NCBI GenBank assembly: GCA_029202385.1 | Contig: CP119314.1 | Span: 2,048,501 to 2,112,500 of the forward strand | DNA length: 64,000 bases | Reading direction: 5' to 3' | DNA from: Candidatus Sphingomonas phytovorans | GTDB lineage: Bacteria > Pseudomonadota > Alphaproteobacteria > Sphingomonadales > Sphingomonadaceae | Shown here: positions 23,832-31,044 of the stretch, in pieces | Layout of the letters: each line of letters starts with the position of its first letter | Numbering within the stretch: position 1 is the stretch's first letter | The notes under the pieces: generated by a model | Database searches by the model: none | What the model saw: the letters and a program-made list of their open reading frames with translations, nothing else | What the model was told of the DNA's origin: nothing | Translations under genes and position numbers: made by a program

Positions 23832-26519
23832 TCATACCGGCTTTCCGGCACCGGCCACCGCCGCCCAGAAATCTGAAACCTCCTGCCGGGTCGTCGCGAA
23901 CGACGCAACCACCGCCTCCCAATCGGCGACGTCGAGCGCGCGGGCGATCAGGTTGCGAGTGGCCTGCGCCGGGGGCTGCGCGTCGGGCGCGACCAGCCGA
24001 AGCGTCACCAGCAGCCGGGTCAGGAACTCCTGCGCGGCAGCGATAGGCGAAGGCGCCAGCCCGGCCGAGACAAGGTCGCGGATCGCGGCGCCGAGATGCG
24101 GGTCAAGCCCGGCATGCCGGGTGAGCTGCACGACATGCACCGCGAATTCCAGGTCGACGAGCCCACCGGGCGACAGCTTGGCGTCAAGCGGCCCTGCCGG
24201 CGGCTTGTGCGCCGCCATTTCCGCCCGCATCCCGATCGCATCGGCGACCACGTCGCGCGTCGGGCGATTCCCCCGCAGCACCGCATCGATGACCGCCTGG
24301 GTCGCCGCCCGTGCCTCGGCAGAACCGAATACCGGCCGCGCGCGGGTCAGCGCCATATGCTCCCAGGTCCAGGCATCCTCGCGCTGGTAGCGCGCGAACC
24401 CGTCGAGCGAGACGACCAGCGGCCCCTGCGTGCCTGAAGGCCGCAGCCGCGTGTCGATGTCGTAGAGTGGTCCCGAGGCAGTCGGCGCCGACAGCGCACC
24501 GCTTACACGCTGCGCGAGACGGTTATAATAAAGCACTGCTCCCAAAGGCTTTTCGCCATCGGATTCAGCCATATAATCGCCGGTAAAAAGATAGATCAGG
24601 TCAAGGTCGGAGGCATGAGTCAGCGCTCCGCCGCCCATCCGCCCGAGCGCCAGGATGACCAGTTCGCTCCCCGGCACCGTGCCATGCTTGAGCATGAATT
24701 CGGCCACCGTCGCTTCGGCGAGCACCACGATCGCCGCCTCAGCCACCCGTGCATAACCGGCCGACACCTCGAGCGGATCGCTAACCCCCGCGACGATCTG
24801 CGTGCCAAGCGCGAACCTCTTCTCGCCGACGACGCGCCTGACATGGTCAAGCCGGGCCTGATAATCACCGCCTTCACCACGCATTTCATCGGCGATGGCC
24901 GCGACCGATCCGACTGGATCGAGCGCGCTGGCATCGATCAATCCGTCGAACAATTCGGGCCGGCGCCCCAGCGCCTCGGCAAGGGTCGGCGTATGGCTCA
25001 GGATCGCGCCGAGCAGCCGCGCCAGTACCGGCCGCGCTTCGAGCAGGCGGAAGAAATTGATCGCGCTCGACAGCTTCGCCAGCATGACGTCGAGCCGCAC
25101 GATCGCTCCTTGCGGGTCAGGCGCCCTGGCCAGCGCCTCGATCAGCCCGGGCAGCACCGCCTCGAGCGCCTCACGTGCGGCGGGGCTGCGCAGCGCCGGA
25201 TAGGTGCCCCCGCGCCATTGCTCGATCCTGCGCGCCGCCGCAGGCGGATCGGCAAAGCCTGCCGTGCGGAGCTGCTCCTCCAGATGTTCTCCGTCCTGCG
25301 ACAGCGCGCCCTCGTCGTCGGAATCGAGCGAATCATAAGTCCGCGCGGTCGAATCGACATAGGGGCGCAGCAGCTCGAGCAGCGTTGCACCATCGGTGAC
25401 GCCATGAAGCCGCGCCAGCCCGTCGAGCGCGGCACCGGTCGGCAGATGGTGCACCTGCCGGTCATCGACCATCTGGACCCGGTGCTCGATCGTCCTGAAC
25501 AGGGTATAGGCAGCAGTCATCGCCTCGGCCTCCCCCGTCGCGATCCACCCTGCTTCCGCCAGTCGCGCCAGCGCGTCGCGCGTTGCCGGCGCCCGCAACG
25601 ACGGGTCACGCCCGCCATGGATCAGCTGGTGGATCTGCGCGAAGAACTCGATCTCGCGGATTCCGCCGCGCCCGCGCTTCAGGTCGAAGCCAGGACCGAA
25701 AACCTGGCCCTGCGCATGATGGTCACGGATGCGACGCGAAATACCCCTGATCTCGCCGATTGCGCCGAAATCGAGCGCACGGCGCCAGATGAACGGCCTG
25801 ATCGTTTCGAGGAAGCGCGCGCCCAGGGCCAGATCCCCGGCGGCTGCCCTGGCCCGGATGAAGGCGGCGCGTTCCCAGGGCAGTGCCAGCGATTCATAAT
25901 AGGAAATGGCGGCGTCGACCGGCAGTACGATCGGCGTCACTTCGGGTGATGGCCGCAGCCTCAGGTCGACGCGCAGGACATACCCGTCTCCGTCGCGGGC
26001 CTGCAGGATCTCGACCACCCGGCGCCCGATCCTGACCGCGGCCTCCTCCGGCTCCTCGCGCGGCCTGCGTGGCAGGGTTTCCGGGTCGAAGAGGAGGATC
26101 GGATCGATATCCGACGAATAGTTCAGTTCGTGGCTGCCCTGCTTGCCGAGGGCGATGGCGGCGAAGCCTGCCGGCTCTGCTCCCGGCGTCCGCTCCGCGA
26201 TCGCCGCGACGATCGCCGTGTCGAGCGCGCGGTCGGCAAAATCGGACAGCGCGGCGGTGACGGCGGTAAGATCGTAAGCGCCCGCCAGGTCTCCCGCCGC
26301 TACGAGCAACGCCAGCCGCCGCCGTTCCAGCCGCAGCCGGCGCATTATCGGCATATCGGGGTCGTCGATCGGCACGGCCGAAAGTGGTGGCAGCCTCCCC
26401 TGCTCAAGCTGAGCCGCGAGCGCCGGCTCGCGATCGAGCAACAACGTCAGAAAGGGCGATTCACCCCGCGCGCGACGCACCGCATCCTTGATCAACTCTT
26501 CGGAATATGTGTCAGCCAT
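23832..26519 (-). CDS. glnE: Bifunctional glutamine-synthetase adenylyltransferase/adenylyl-removing enzyme
   Basis: Encodes 895 residues that adenylylate and de-adenylylate glutamine synthetase in response to PII, controlling nitrogen assimilation. Two nucleotidyltransferase domains are present. The N-terminal one has GKQGSHELNYSSDIDPILLFD (removing activity) and the C-terminal one GRMGGGALTHASDLDLIYLF (adding activity), each with the paired aspartates. Helical PII-interaction regions lie between and after them. The length is slightly under the enterobacterial enzyme (about 945). Start MADTYSEELIKDAVRRA. Confidence 0.95.
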   Translation of the reverse strand: MADTYSEELIKDAVRRARGESPFLTLLLDREPALAAQLEQGRLPPLSAVPIDDPDMPIMRRLRLERRRLALLVAAGDLAGAYDLTAVTAALSDFADRALDTAIVAAIAERTPGAEPAGFAAIALGKQGSHELNYSSDIDPILLFDPETLPRRPREEPEEAAVRIGRRVVEILQARDGDGYVLRVDLRLRPSPEVTPIVLPVDAAISYYESLALPWERAAFIRARAAAGDLALGARFLETIRPFIWRRALDFGAIGEIRGISRRIRDHHAQGQVFGPGFDLKRGRGGIREIEFFAQIHQLIHGGRDPSLRAPATRDALARLAEAGWIATGEAEAMTAAYTLFRTIEHRVQMVDDRQVHHLPTGAALDGLARLHGVTDGATLLELLRPYVDSTARTYDSLDSDDEGALSQDGEHLEEQLRTAGFADPPAAARRIEQWRGGTYPALRSPAAREALEAVLPGLIEALARAPDPQGAIVRLDVMLAKLSSAINFFRLLEARPVLARLLGAILSHTPTLAEALGRRPELFDGLIDASALDPVGSVAAIADEMRGEGGDYQARLDHVRRVVGEKRFALGTQIVAGVSDPLEVSAGYARVAEAAIVVLAEATVAEFMLKHGTVPGSELVILALGRMGGGALTHASDLDLIYLFTGDYMAESDGEKPLGAVLYYNRLAQRVSGALSAPTASGPLYDIDTRLRPSGTQGPLVVSLDGFARYQREDAWTWEHMALTRARPVFGSAEARAATQAVIDAVLRGNRPTRDVVADAIGMRAEMAAHKPPAGPLDAKLSPGGLVDLEFAVHVVQLTRHAGLDPHLGAAIRDLVSAGLAPSPIAAAQEFLTRLLVTLRLVAPDAQPPAQATRNLIARALDVADWEAVVASFATTRQEVSDFWAAVAGAGKPV

Positions 26520-26596
26520 GCAACAACCATTGACGATCGCGCCAATTAACCCAGTCTTGCAAGCAACGAATTCGGTTGCTCGTTCGTTCTTGGTTC

Positions 26597-26788
26597 ATGT
26601 CGAACAAGATCACGCCCTCCCCGGAAGATGCTGTGTCTCAAGCGTACATCGTCGCCACACCCCGGACGAGCGACATGATCAGCGGAGCACTTCTCGCCGC
26701 CTTCGGACGCCAGGACGCCAGGGCGGACGACTTTACCGCATTGCTCCGCCGGATCGACATCGCCGATCAGGACAGTCACCCCTGCTAG
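26597..26788 (+). CDS. Hypothetical small protein
   Basis: Encodes 63 residues if the ATG at 26597 is used (MSNKITPSPEDAVSQAYIV). About four fifths of codons end in G or C, matching real genes nearby, and the frame is not an antisense shadow of any gene. No signal peptide, helix or known domain is visible; the C-terminal half (ADDFTALLRRIDIADQD) may form an amphipathic helix. No good ribosome binding site precedes the start. It diverges from glnE and converges on ecfG, with 18 bases between the stops. Reality is moderately likely; function unknown. Confidence 0.45.
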   Translation: MSNKITPSPEDAVSQAYIVATPRTSDMISGALLAAFGRQDARADDFTALLRRIDIADQDSHPC

Positions 26789-26806
26789 GATTCAGACGTA
26801 GGGAGA

Positions 26807-27460
26807 TCAATCGCCCCGGTCGCGGCTGAGATCCTCGACCTCGCCCATGATCGAATCCAGCGCCGTCATGCCCGGCTCGTTGCTGTGCGTGCGCCGCGAC
26901 GGGAGCGAATTGTCGTTCATGATCGTCTCAAGCGCGACTCGACCACGCGCCACCCGGCTCTTGATCGTGCCGACCGCGACGCCGCAGATCTCGGCCGCTT
27001 CCTCATAGGCAAAGCCGCCCGCGCCGACCAGGATCAGCGCCTCGCGCTGCGGTTGCGGCAGATGGAGCAGCGCGCGCTGCATGTCGCCAAGCTCGACGTG
27101 CCGGTCCTGGCTGGCCGGGGCGGCGAGGATCCGGTCGGCGACCAGATCGTCCCATTCGCCCTTGAAGCGCGCACGGCGCATCTGGGAGAGATAGAGGTTG
27201 CGCAGGATGATAAAGGTCCAGGCGCGCATGTTCGTGCCGGCCTGGAAGCGCAATCGCGCCGCCCATGCCTTCATCAGCGTCTCCTGGACCAGATCGTCAG
27301 CGAGATCGCGATTACCCGACAGCGACCGCCCAAAGGCGCGCAGATGCGGGATTACCTGCGCCAGTTGCGCCTTGAACTCGGAATCGGACAGGGCGACATG
27401 CTCCACCGGCTCGGGCGGCGTATCCTCGTCGTCGGTCTCGAAGGCGTCGGTCATGAACAT
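26807..27460 (-). CDS. ecfG: General stress response sigma factor EcfG
   Basis: Encodes about 217 residues of an ECF sigma factor of the EcfG group, which directs RNA polymerase to GGAAC-N16/17-CGTT promoters. Region 2 covers about 30-100 (RAFGRSLSGNRDLADDLVQETLMKAWAARLRF, then FIILRNLYLSQMRR), and region 4 about 125-180 (LPQPQREALILVGAGGFAYEEAAEICGVAVGTIKSRVARGR). The start is uncertain: ATG at 27460, 27454 or 27487; the last would overlap an inverted repeat. NepR holds this sigma inactive until phosphorylated PhyR captures NepR. Both are encoded just upstream. The C-terminal 30 residues (HSNEPGMTALDSIMGEVEDL) are a family-typical tail. Confidence 0.95.
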   Translation of the reverse strand: MFMTDAFETDDEDTPPEPVEHVALSDSEFKAQLAQVIPHLRAFGRSLSGNRDLADDLVQETLMKAWAARLRFQAGTNMRAWTFIILRNLYLSQMRRARFKGEWDDLVADRILAAPASQDRHVELGDMQRALLHLPQPQREALILVGAGGFAYEEAAEICGVAVGTIKSRVARGRVALETIMNDNSLPSRRTHSNEPGMTALDSIMGEVEDLSRDRGD

Positions 27461-27490
27461 CCGTTTCGTGTTCCAGGAAGCGAACATGGG

Positions 27491-27513
27491 GGTGGACTCA
27501 AGTCAAGTCCACC
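27491..27513. promoter_or_regulatory. Inverted repeat in front of ecfG
   Basis: GGTGGACT (27491-27498) and AGTCCACC (27506-27513) are exact 8-bp arms around CAAGTCA. The element lies between the small membrane protein gene and ecfG. It could be an RNA hairpin in a shared transcript or a protein-binding site; there is no T run, so a terminator is unlikely. Confidence 0.4.
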
Positions 27514-27542
27514 ACACCGTGCGTTTTCGTCCACGTGTTTGA

Positions 27543-27680
27543 TTAGCGGAGAAGCAGGACCGCGAAGATCACGATCACCAGCACCAGCGATATGCCCAAT
27601 ATATATCGGGTCATATGCGGCGTGGCGCCTGCCCGCGCCTGCTCGCCGCTCAGATGTGCCGGTTCTTCTGGATTTGCCAT
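27543..27680 (-). CDS. Small single-pass membrane protein in the stress-response locus
   Basis: Encodes 45 residues: a 22-residue polar N-terminus (MANPEEPAHLSGEQARAGAT) and one hydrophobic helix of about 19 residues (YILGISLVLVIVIFAVLLL) ending in Arg and stop. It is below usual gene-calling cut-offs. The start has a G-rich tract about 10 bases upstream. It lies between phyR and ecfG on their strand. A GGAAC-N17-CATT sequence just upstream resembles an EcfG promoter, so the protein may itself be stress-induced and co-transcribed with ecfG. The topology suggests cytoplasmic N-terminus. Function unknown; a membrane anchor or stress-response modulator is conceivable. Confidence 0.7.
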   Translation of the reverse strand: MANPEEPAHLSGEQARAGATPHMTRYILGISLVLVIVIFAVLLLR

Positions 27681-27731
27681 TTGCCTATAACCCCCGAGCA
27701 TTGTTTTGGGTCCGTACCAGATGGAACTCCA

Positions 27732-27757
27732 AATGCCGGGGGCTGGCCAAAAGTTCC
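27732..27757 (-). promoter_or_regulatory. Candidate EcfG promoter for the small membrane gene and ecfG
   Basis: On the minus strand GGAAC (27757-27753) is followed after 17 bases by CATT (27735-27732), one base from the CGTT consensus. It starts directly after the phyR stop and lies about 50 bases before the ATG at 27680, which fits positive autoregulation of ecfG. Confidence 0.45.
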
Positions 27758-27759
27758 CG

Positions 27760-28566
27760 TCAGAGTGCGGGAACTGTCGCTGAATCGAAGAACAATGCCT
27801 GGCTGATCGCCGCTTTTACCGTCGATCGCTGGAACGGCTTGGTGATCAGGAAGGTCGGTTCGGGCCGCTCGCCGGTCAGGAGGCGTTCCGGAAAAGCGGT
27901 GATGAAGATCACCGGCACCTGGAACTCGGCAAGGATGTCCTTCACCGCGTCGATACCCGAGCTGTCGTCGGCAAGCTGGATGTCCGCGAGCACGAGTCCG
28001 GGACGATCCTCCATCGCCAGCGCAACCGCCTCGTCGCGGGTCACGGCGACGCCGGTGACGTCATGGCCCAGGTCGCGCACGATCGTCTCGATATCCATCG
28101 CGATGATCGGCTCGTCCTCGATGATCAGCACGCGCGCGCGCGTCTGCTTCTCGATCTCGGCCAGCGCCTCGTTGACCAAAGCATCGACCTCGCCCGGCTC
28201 GACCTCGATCAGATAGGCGGCGTCTTCCGGCGTGAAGCCTTCCATCGCGGTGAGCAGCAGCGCCTGGCGCGACAGCGGGGTCATCCGGGCAAGGCGTGCC
28301 CGGGCGATCGCCTCCTGGCTGCTGCTGGCGTCGGCGCCCGCATTCTCGGGCGTCTCGTCATAATTGGTCGAGCCCCAGATCGCCTGGAACGTCCGATAGA
28401 GACCAAGCCGCGGGTCCACGTCGCGCGGGAATTCCGTAGGCGCCGCGACGATCGCTTCAAGCGTCGCGCGCACATAACGGTCGCCGTGCTGCTGGCTGCC
28501 GGTCAGCGCCCGGCCATAGCGGCGAAGGAAAGGAAGGTGGGGGGCAAGCTGCTGTCCAAGCGACAT
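27760..28566 (-). CDS. phyR: Response regulator and anti-anti-sigma factor PhyR
   Basis: Encodes 268 residues. Residues 1-140 are a sigma-like domain (MSLGQQLAPHLPFLRRYGRA, region-4-like PLSRQALLLTAMEGFTPEDAAYLI) that mimics EcfG. Residues 145-265 are a receiver with acidic pocket IIEDEP, phospho-acceptor Asp195 in LVLADIQLAD, Thr in FITAFPERLLTG and Lys in TKPFQ. Phosphorylation frees the sigma-like domain to bind NepR, releasing EcfG. The ATG at 28566 gives the canonical start; a TTG lies 7 codons upstream and GGAGGAG overlaps it. It diverges from nepR-phyP. Confidence 0.97.
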   Translation of the reverse strand: MSLGQQLAPHLPFLRRYGRALTGSQQHGDRYVRATLEAIVAAPTEFPRDVDPRLGLYRTFQAIWGSTNYDETPENAGADASSSQEAIARARLARMTPLSRQALLLTAMEGFTPEDAAYLIEVEPGEVDALVNEALAEIEKQTRARVLIIEDEPIIAMDIETIVRDLGHDVTGVAVTRDEAVALAMEDRPGLVLADIQLADDSSGIDAVKDILAEFQVPVIFITAFPERLLTGERPEPTFLITKPFQRSTVKAAISQALFFDSATVPAL

Positions 28567-28693
28567 GGCTGTCGGGGTCTCCTCCAAGAAAAACGCCAGG
28601 GTCTGACGGGGGTCCTTGTGGAAGCGGCCCCCCGCCTTTGCAACGCGTTTCGATAGCCCGAGCGAAGGTGCCGGGCTTTTTCACATCGAACAG

Positions 28694-28718
28694 GGAACTA
28701 TCGACGCGATCTTTGGTT
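28694..28718 (+). promoter_or_regulatory. Candidate EcfG promoter for nepR-phyP
   Basis: GGAAC (28694-28698), 16 bases, then GGTT (28715-28718), one base from the EcfG consensus GGAAC-N16-CGTT. It is about 105 bases ahead of the proposed nepR start. NepR genes are commonly controlled by the sigma factor they inhibit. Confidence 0.55.
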
Positions 28719-28823
28719 TCATGCATTCGTCGCGGATTGTATGCGCGATACGCCCGGCCGTTTTCCTCGGCCGGGTTTCTCGATATGCCCGGTTTATACA
28801 CCGGATGCTCAAGGGGGACGATT

Positions 28824-28988
28824 TTGCGTTCGGGCGACGAGTCTTCGAAAAAACCGCGGGCCGCAAAGGCGACCAGGGTCCAGAGCAAGGACCGTGATAT
28901 GGGTGCAGCATTGCGCACCGTGTATCAGAAGACGGTGGACGAGACGATTCCGCCCGAAATGCTCGACCTCCTGAGCAAGCTCGACTGA
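28824..28988 (+). CDS. nepR: Anti-sigma factor NepR
   Basis: Encodes 54 residues from a TTG start with GGGGGA five to six bases upstream (28813-28818). The N-terminus is polar and disordered (MRSGDESSKKPRAAKATRV). The signature helix pair is MGAALRTVYQKTVDE and IPPEMLDLLSKLD, the two helices that clamp EcfG and, alternatively, PhyR. Longer readings back to 28638 are in frame but lack similarity. It is eight bases from phyP, so both are in one operon, divergent from phyR. Confidence 0.92.
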   Translation: MRSGDESSKKPRAAKATRVQSKDRDMGAALRTVYQKTVDETIPPEMLDLLSKLD

Positions 28989-28996
28989 GCAGGCTC

Positions 28997-30580
28997 ATGG
29001 CGGATTCCGCCGCCGGGCCCCAGGCTCCGGCCCGAAACCAGAAATTCGTCGCGCAGATCCCGACCGGCGCCAAGATCTTCCTGATCCTGAGCGCGGCATT
29101 GCTGCCGCTTGCCATCATCGCCTTCTTCGCTTCGCTGAAGACGACCCAGACCGCGGACGAAACTGCCCGGGCCCAGCTCCGCCTCGCTTCCGCCGAGAGC
29201 GCCCGCAAGCTGGCCATCGAGCTGGTCGGGGACATGACCGCTCTCCGTGTCGCCCTGAACGCCCTCGACATCGATAATGGCGATGCGCCCAGCTGTGCCC
29301 GCGCGCAGGGCGTCTTCGCTCAGCAGGCAGTCAGCGGCACGCGCTTCGTCATCAGGGATCGCCGCGCCCGGACCTTGTGCGGCGCGGATTTCCCGCGCGA
29401 TCTGGCGCGGGTATCGGCCAACACCGAACCCATCGCCGCCCGGGTCGTCCCGGGTCGCGGCCTGCTCCTCTCCATCGCCGGCGCCAGCGGCACCACCGCG
29501 ACCGCATTCTTTCCCTCTGGCTTCCTCGCCGAAACAGGCAAGCCAAGCGATTTCGCACCACCCTATGAAGCCGTGCTGACACATGGGGAAGGCTCACTGC
29601 CCCTGACTCAGCTTCCGCCTCGCAGCGCGCTGGAACGGCGCGAGACGATGCGGACCTCGCTCGGCCTTGGCGGCCTGGCGCTGCAGACGAGCGTGCGTAG
29701 CGCGCCGATAACGTCGCCCCTCCTCATCGCGATGCTGCTGCCGATTCTGATGTGGGCGGCCGCCGCGGGCATCGGCTGGTTCGTCGTTGACCGGTTGCTG
29801 ATCCGGCCACTGCGCCGGCTGCGCACGAGCGTTGCTGCCTATGTACCCGGCGAGGAGATCGACCCGGCCGAAGTCCGCGCCCTCCCCGCACAGGAAATTC
29901 GGGAACTGGGCGACACTTTCCGCATGATCAGCCGGACGGTCGCCGAGCACGAGGCCGGCCTTGCCGAGGGACTGGTGCGCCAGACCCGCTTGACGCGCGA
30001 GGTCCACCACCGCGTAAAGAACAATCTCCAGGTCATTTCGAGCCTGATCAATTTCCATGCCCGCGGTGCGCGGAGCAAGGAAGCGACTGCTGCCTATTCC
30101 TCGATCCAGCGTCGGGTCGATGCACTCGCGGTCGTCCATCGCCACCATTTCGCCGAGCTCGAGGAGAATCGCGGCCTCTCCCTCCGCTCCGTGATCGGCG
30201 AGCTTGCCTCGAACATCCGTGCGACAGCGCCGGAAGGGTCTTCCCAGCTTGGCATTGCGATCGATATCGATCCGTTCCTGGTCAACCAGGACGTCGCGAT
30301 CGCGGTTGCCTTCCTGATCACCGAAATCGTCGAGCTGGCGATGACCTCCAATCCGGTCGCGCAGATCCGTATCTCGGTGAAGCCGGGCGAGACGGAGGAT
30401 CGCGCCGTGCTGCGGGTCAATTCCCCCGCCCTGGTCGACGGAGACGACCTGCGCAAGGTCGTCGAGGAACGCTATGGCCGCGTGATGGAAGGCCTGTCGC
30501 GCCAGTTGCGCTCAAGGCTGCATCACGACCCGCTGGTCGGCGCCTATGAGATTTCGATCGCCGTCACCGGGCGCGACTGA
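28997..30580 (+). CDS. phyP: PhyP-like sensor histidine kinase family protein with degenerate ATPase domain
   Basis: Encodes 527 residues. Helices at about 26-46 and 240-262 flank a periplasmic sensor domain with two cysteines (Cys100, Cys128). A HAMP-like linker leads to a HisKA_2 helix with His337/His338 in REVHHRVKNNLQVISSLINF. The ATPase domain is abnormal: the N box, normally NELVTNALKH-like, reads TEIVELAMTSN, and where a DNG-x-G box is expected there is VNSPALVDGDD. It should bind ATP poorly or not at all. In Sphingomonas sp. Fr1 the kinase-like PhyP encoded beside nepR is a negative regulator that removes phosphate from PhyR; position and degeneracy fit that role. Confidence 0.85.
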   Translation: MADSAAGPQAPARNQKFVAQIPTGAKIFLILSAALLPLAIIAFFASLKTTQTADETARAQLRLASAESARKLAIELVGDMTALRVALNALDIDNGDAPSCARAQGVFAQQAVSGTRFVIRDRRARTLCGADFPRDLARVSANTEPIAARVVPGRGLLLSIAGASGTTATAFFPSGFLAETGKPSDFAPPYEAVLTHGEGSLPLTQLPPRSALERRETMRTSLGLGGLALQTSVRSAPITSPLLIAMLLPILMWAAAAGIGWFVVDRLLIRPLRRLRTSVAAYVPGEEIDPAEVRALPAQEIRELGDTFRMISRTVAEHEAGLAEGLVRQTRLTREVHHRVKNNLQVISSLINFHARGARSKEATAAYSSIQRRVDALAVVHRHHFAELEENRGLSLRSVIGELASNIRATAPEGSSQLGIAIDIDPFLVNQDVAIAVAFLITEIVELAMTSNPVAQIRISVKPGETEDRAVLRVNSPALVDGDDLRKVVEERYGRVMEGLSRQLRSRLHHDPLVGAYEISIAVTGRD

Positions 30581-30621
30581 TTCAAGCGATTCTAAAGAAT
30601 CGAAAAAAATTCGAAAACCCT

Positions 30622-30646
30622 GGAACCGGTCGGCGAAAGCTACGTT
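30622..30646 (+). promoter_or_regulatory. Consensus EcfG promoter
   Basis: GGAAC (30622-30626), exactly 16 bases, then CGTT (30643-30646): a perfect match to the EcfG consensus, 42 bases after the phyP stop. Initiation would be near 30653, at the start of the candidate sRNA. Confidence 0.8.
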
Positions 30647-30652
30647 CTTAGC

Positions 30653-30756
30653 TTCGGATAGTGAATTTATGCCCCCCCGCTCTCGCTATCCAAGACATGG
30701 GCCCGAAAGCGTCAACCCTCCCCCCCGGTGGCGCTCTCGGGCCCAAATTCTTTTTC
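30653..30756 (+). ncRNA. Candidate stress-induced sRNA of GsrN type
   Basis: About 104 bases between a perfect EcfG promoter and an intrinsic terminator, with no open frame of note. The 5' hairpin pairs 30656-30664 (GGATAGTGA) with 30683-30691 (TCGCTATCC, one wobble) and exposes an 18-base loop holding seven consecutive C. The 3' hairpin is the terminator, 30699-30711 with 30732-30744, whose 20-base loop also carries a long C run. Two C-rich loops, the second in the terminator, and control by the general stress sigma factor are the features of Caulobacter GsrN, which base-pairs with G-rich ribosome binding sites such as that of katG. Homology is inferred from architecture and location, not from alignment. 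Confidence 0.7.
30699..30755 (+). terminator. Intrinsic terminator of the candidate sRNA
   Basis: GGGCCCGAAAGCG (30699-30711) pairs with CGCTCTCGGGCCC (30732-30744) with one mismatch. AAATTCTTTTT follows, with five T at 30751-30755. The loop contains CCCTCCCCCCC. Confidence 0.8.
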
Positions 30757-30786
30757 GGCTCGCGGATATCGCGCCGCTCCCTCCAC

Positions 30787-30811
30787 GGAACGAACGCGAG
30801 CGCCGATCATT
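30787..30811 (+). promoter_or_regulatory. Candidate EcfG promoter for the entericidin gene
   Basis: GGAAC (30787-30791), 16 bases, then CATT (30808-30811), one base off consensus. It lies after the sRNA terminator and 37 bases before the entericidin start, so the lipoprotein would have its own stress promoter. Confidence 0.55.
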
Positions 30812-30847
30812 GAATCGTCGGCACAAGCCAATCTCAGGAGATATTCC

Positions 30848-30982
30848 ATGCGTAAGCTCGTTGGACTGGCCCTCGTCGCCGGAGCGCTGATGATCAGCGC
30901 CTGCAACACCGTCGAAGGCATGGGCAAGGATGTGTCCTCGGCCGGCAGCACCGTCGCCAAGACAGCTGACCAAGCCAAATAG
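30848..30982 (+). CDS. Entericidin A/B family lipoprotein
   Basis: Encodes 44 residues. A lipoprotein signal peptide ends in the lipobox LMISAC with lipidated Cys19. The mature peptide NTVEGMGKDVSSAGSTVAKT is the entericidin pattern. These small lipoproteins are induced in stationary phase or stress; a killing role proposed in E. coli is not established here. AGGAGA lies seven bases before the ATG. It follows the candidate sRNA and has an EcfG-like promoter, placing it in the stress regulon. A terminator follows. Confidence 0.92.
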   Translation: MRKLVGLALVAGALMISACNTVEGMGKDVSSAGSTVAKTADQAK

Positions 30983-31010
30983 GCAGCCCTTTTCCTCCAG
31001 GCACACCCAG

Positions 31011-31044
31011 GCCCTCTCCCGCAAGGGAGAGGGCTTTTCTTATT
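31011..31044 (+). terminator. Terminator after the entericidin gene
   Basis: A perfect 10-bp stem, GCCCTCTCCC (31011-31020) and GGGAGAGGGC (31025-31034), on a GCAA loop, is followed by TTTTCTTATT. It overlaps the stop codon of convergent tatC. Confidence 0.85.

Noticed and set aside
28588..28640. EcfG promoter for phyR on the minus strand
   Set aside because: Only GGACC-N15-CGTT is present, off in both sequence and spacing; too weak to call.
28638..28823. Longer NepR start
   Set aside because: In frame but without NepR-like sequence, crosses the candidate promoter, and the TTG at 28824 has a good binding site.
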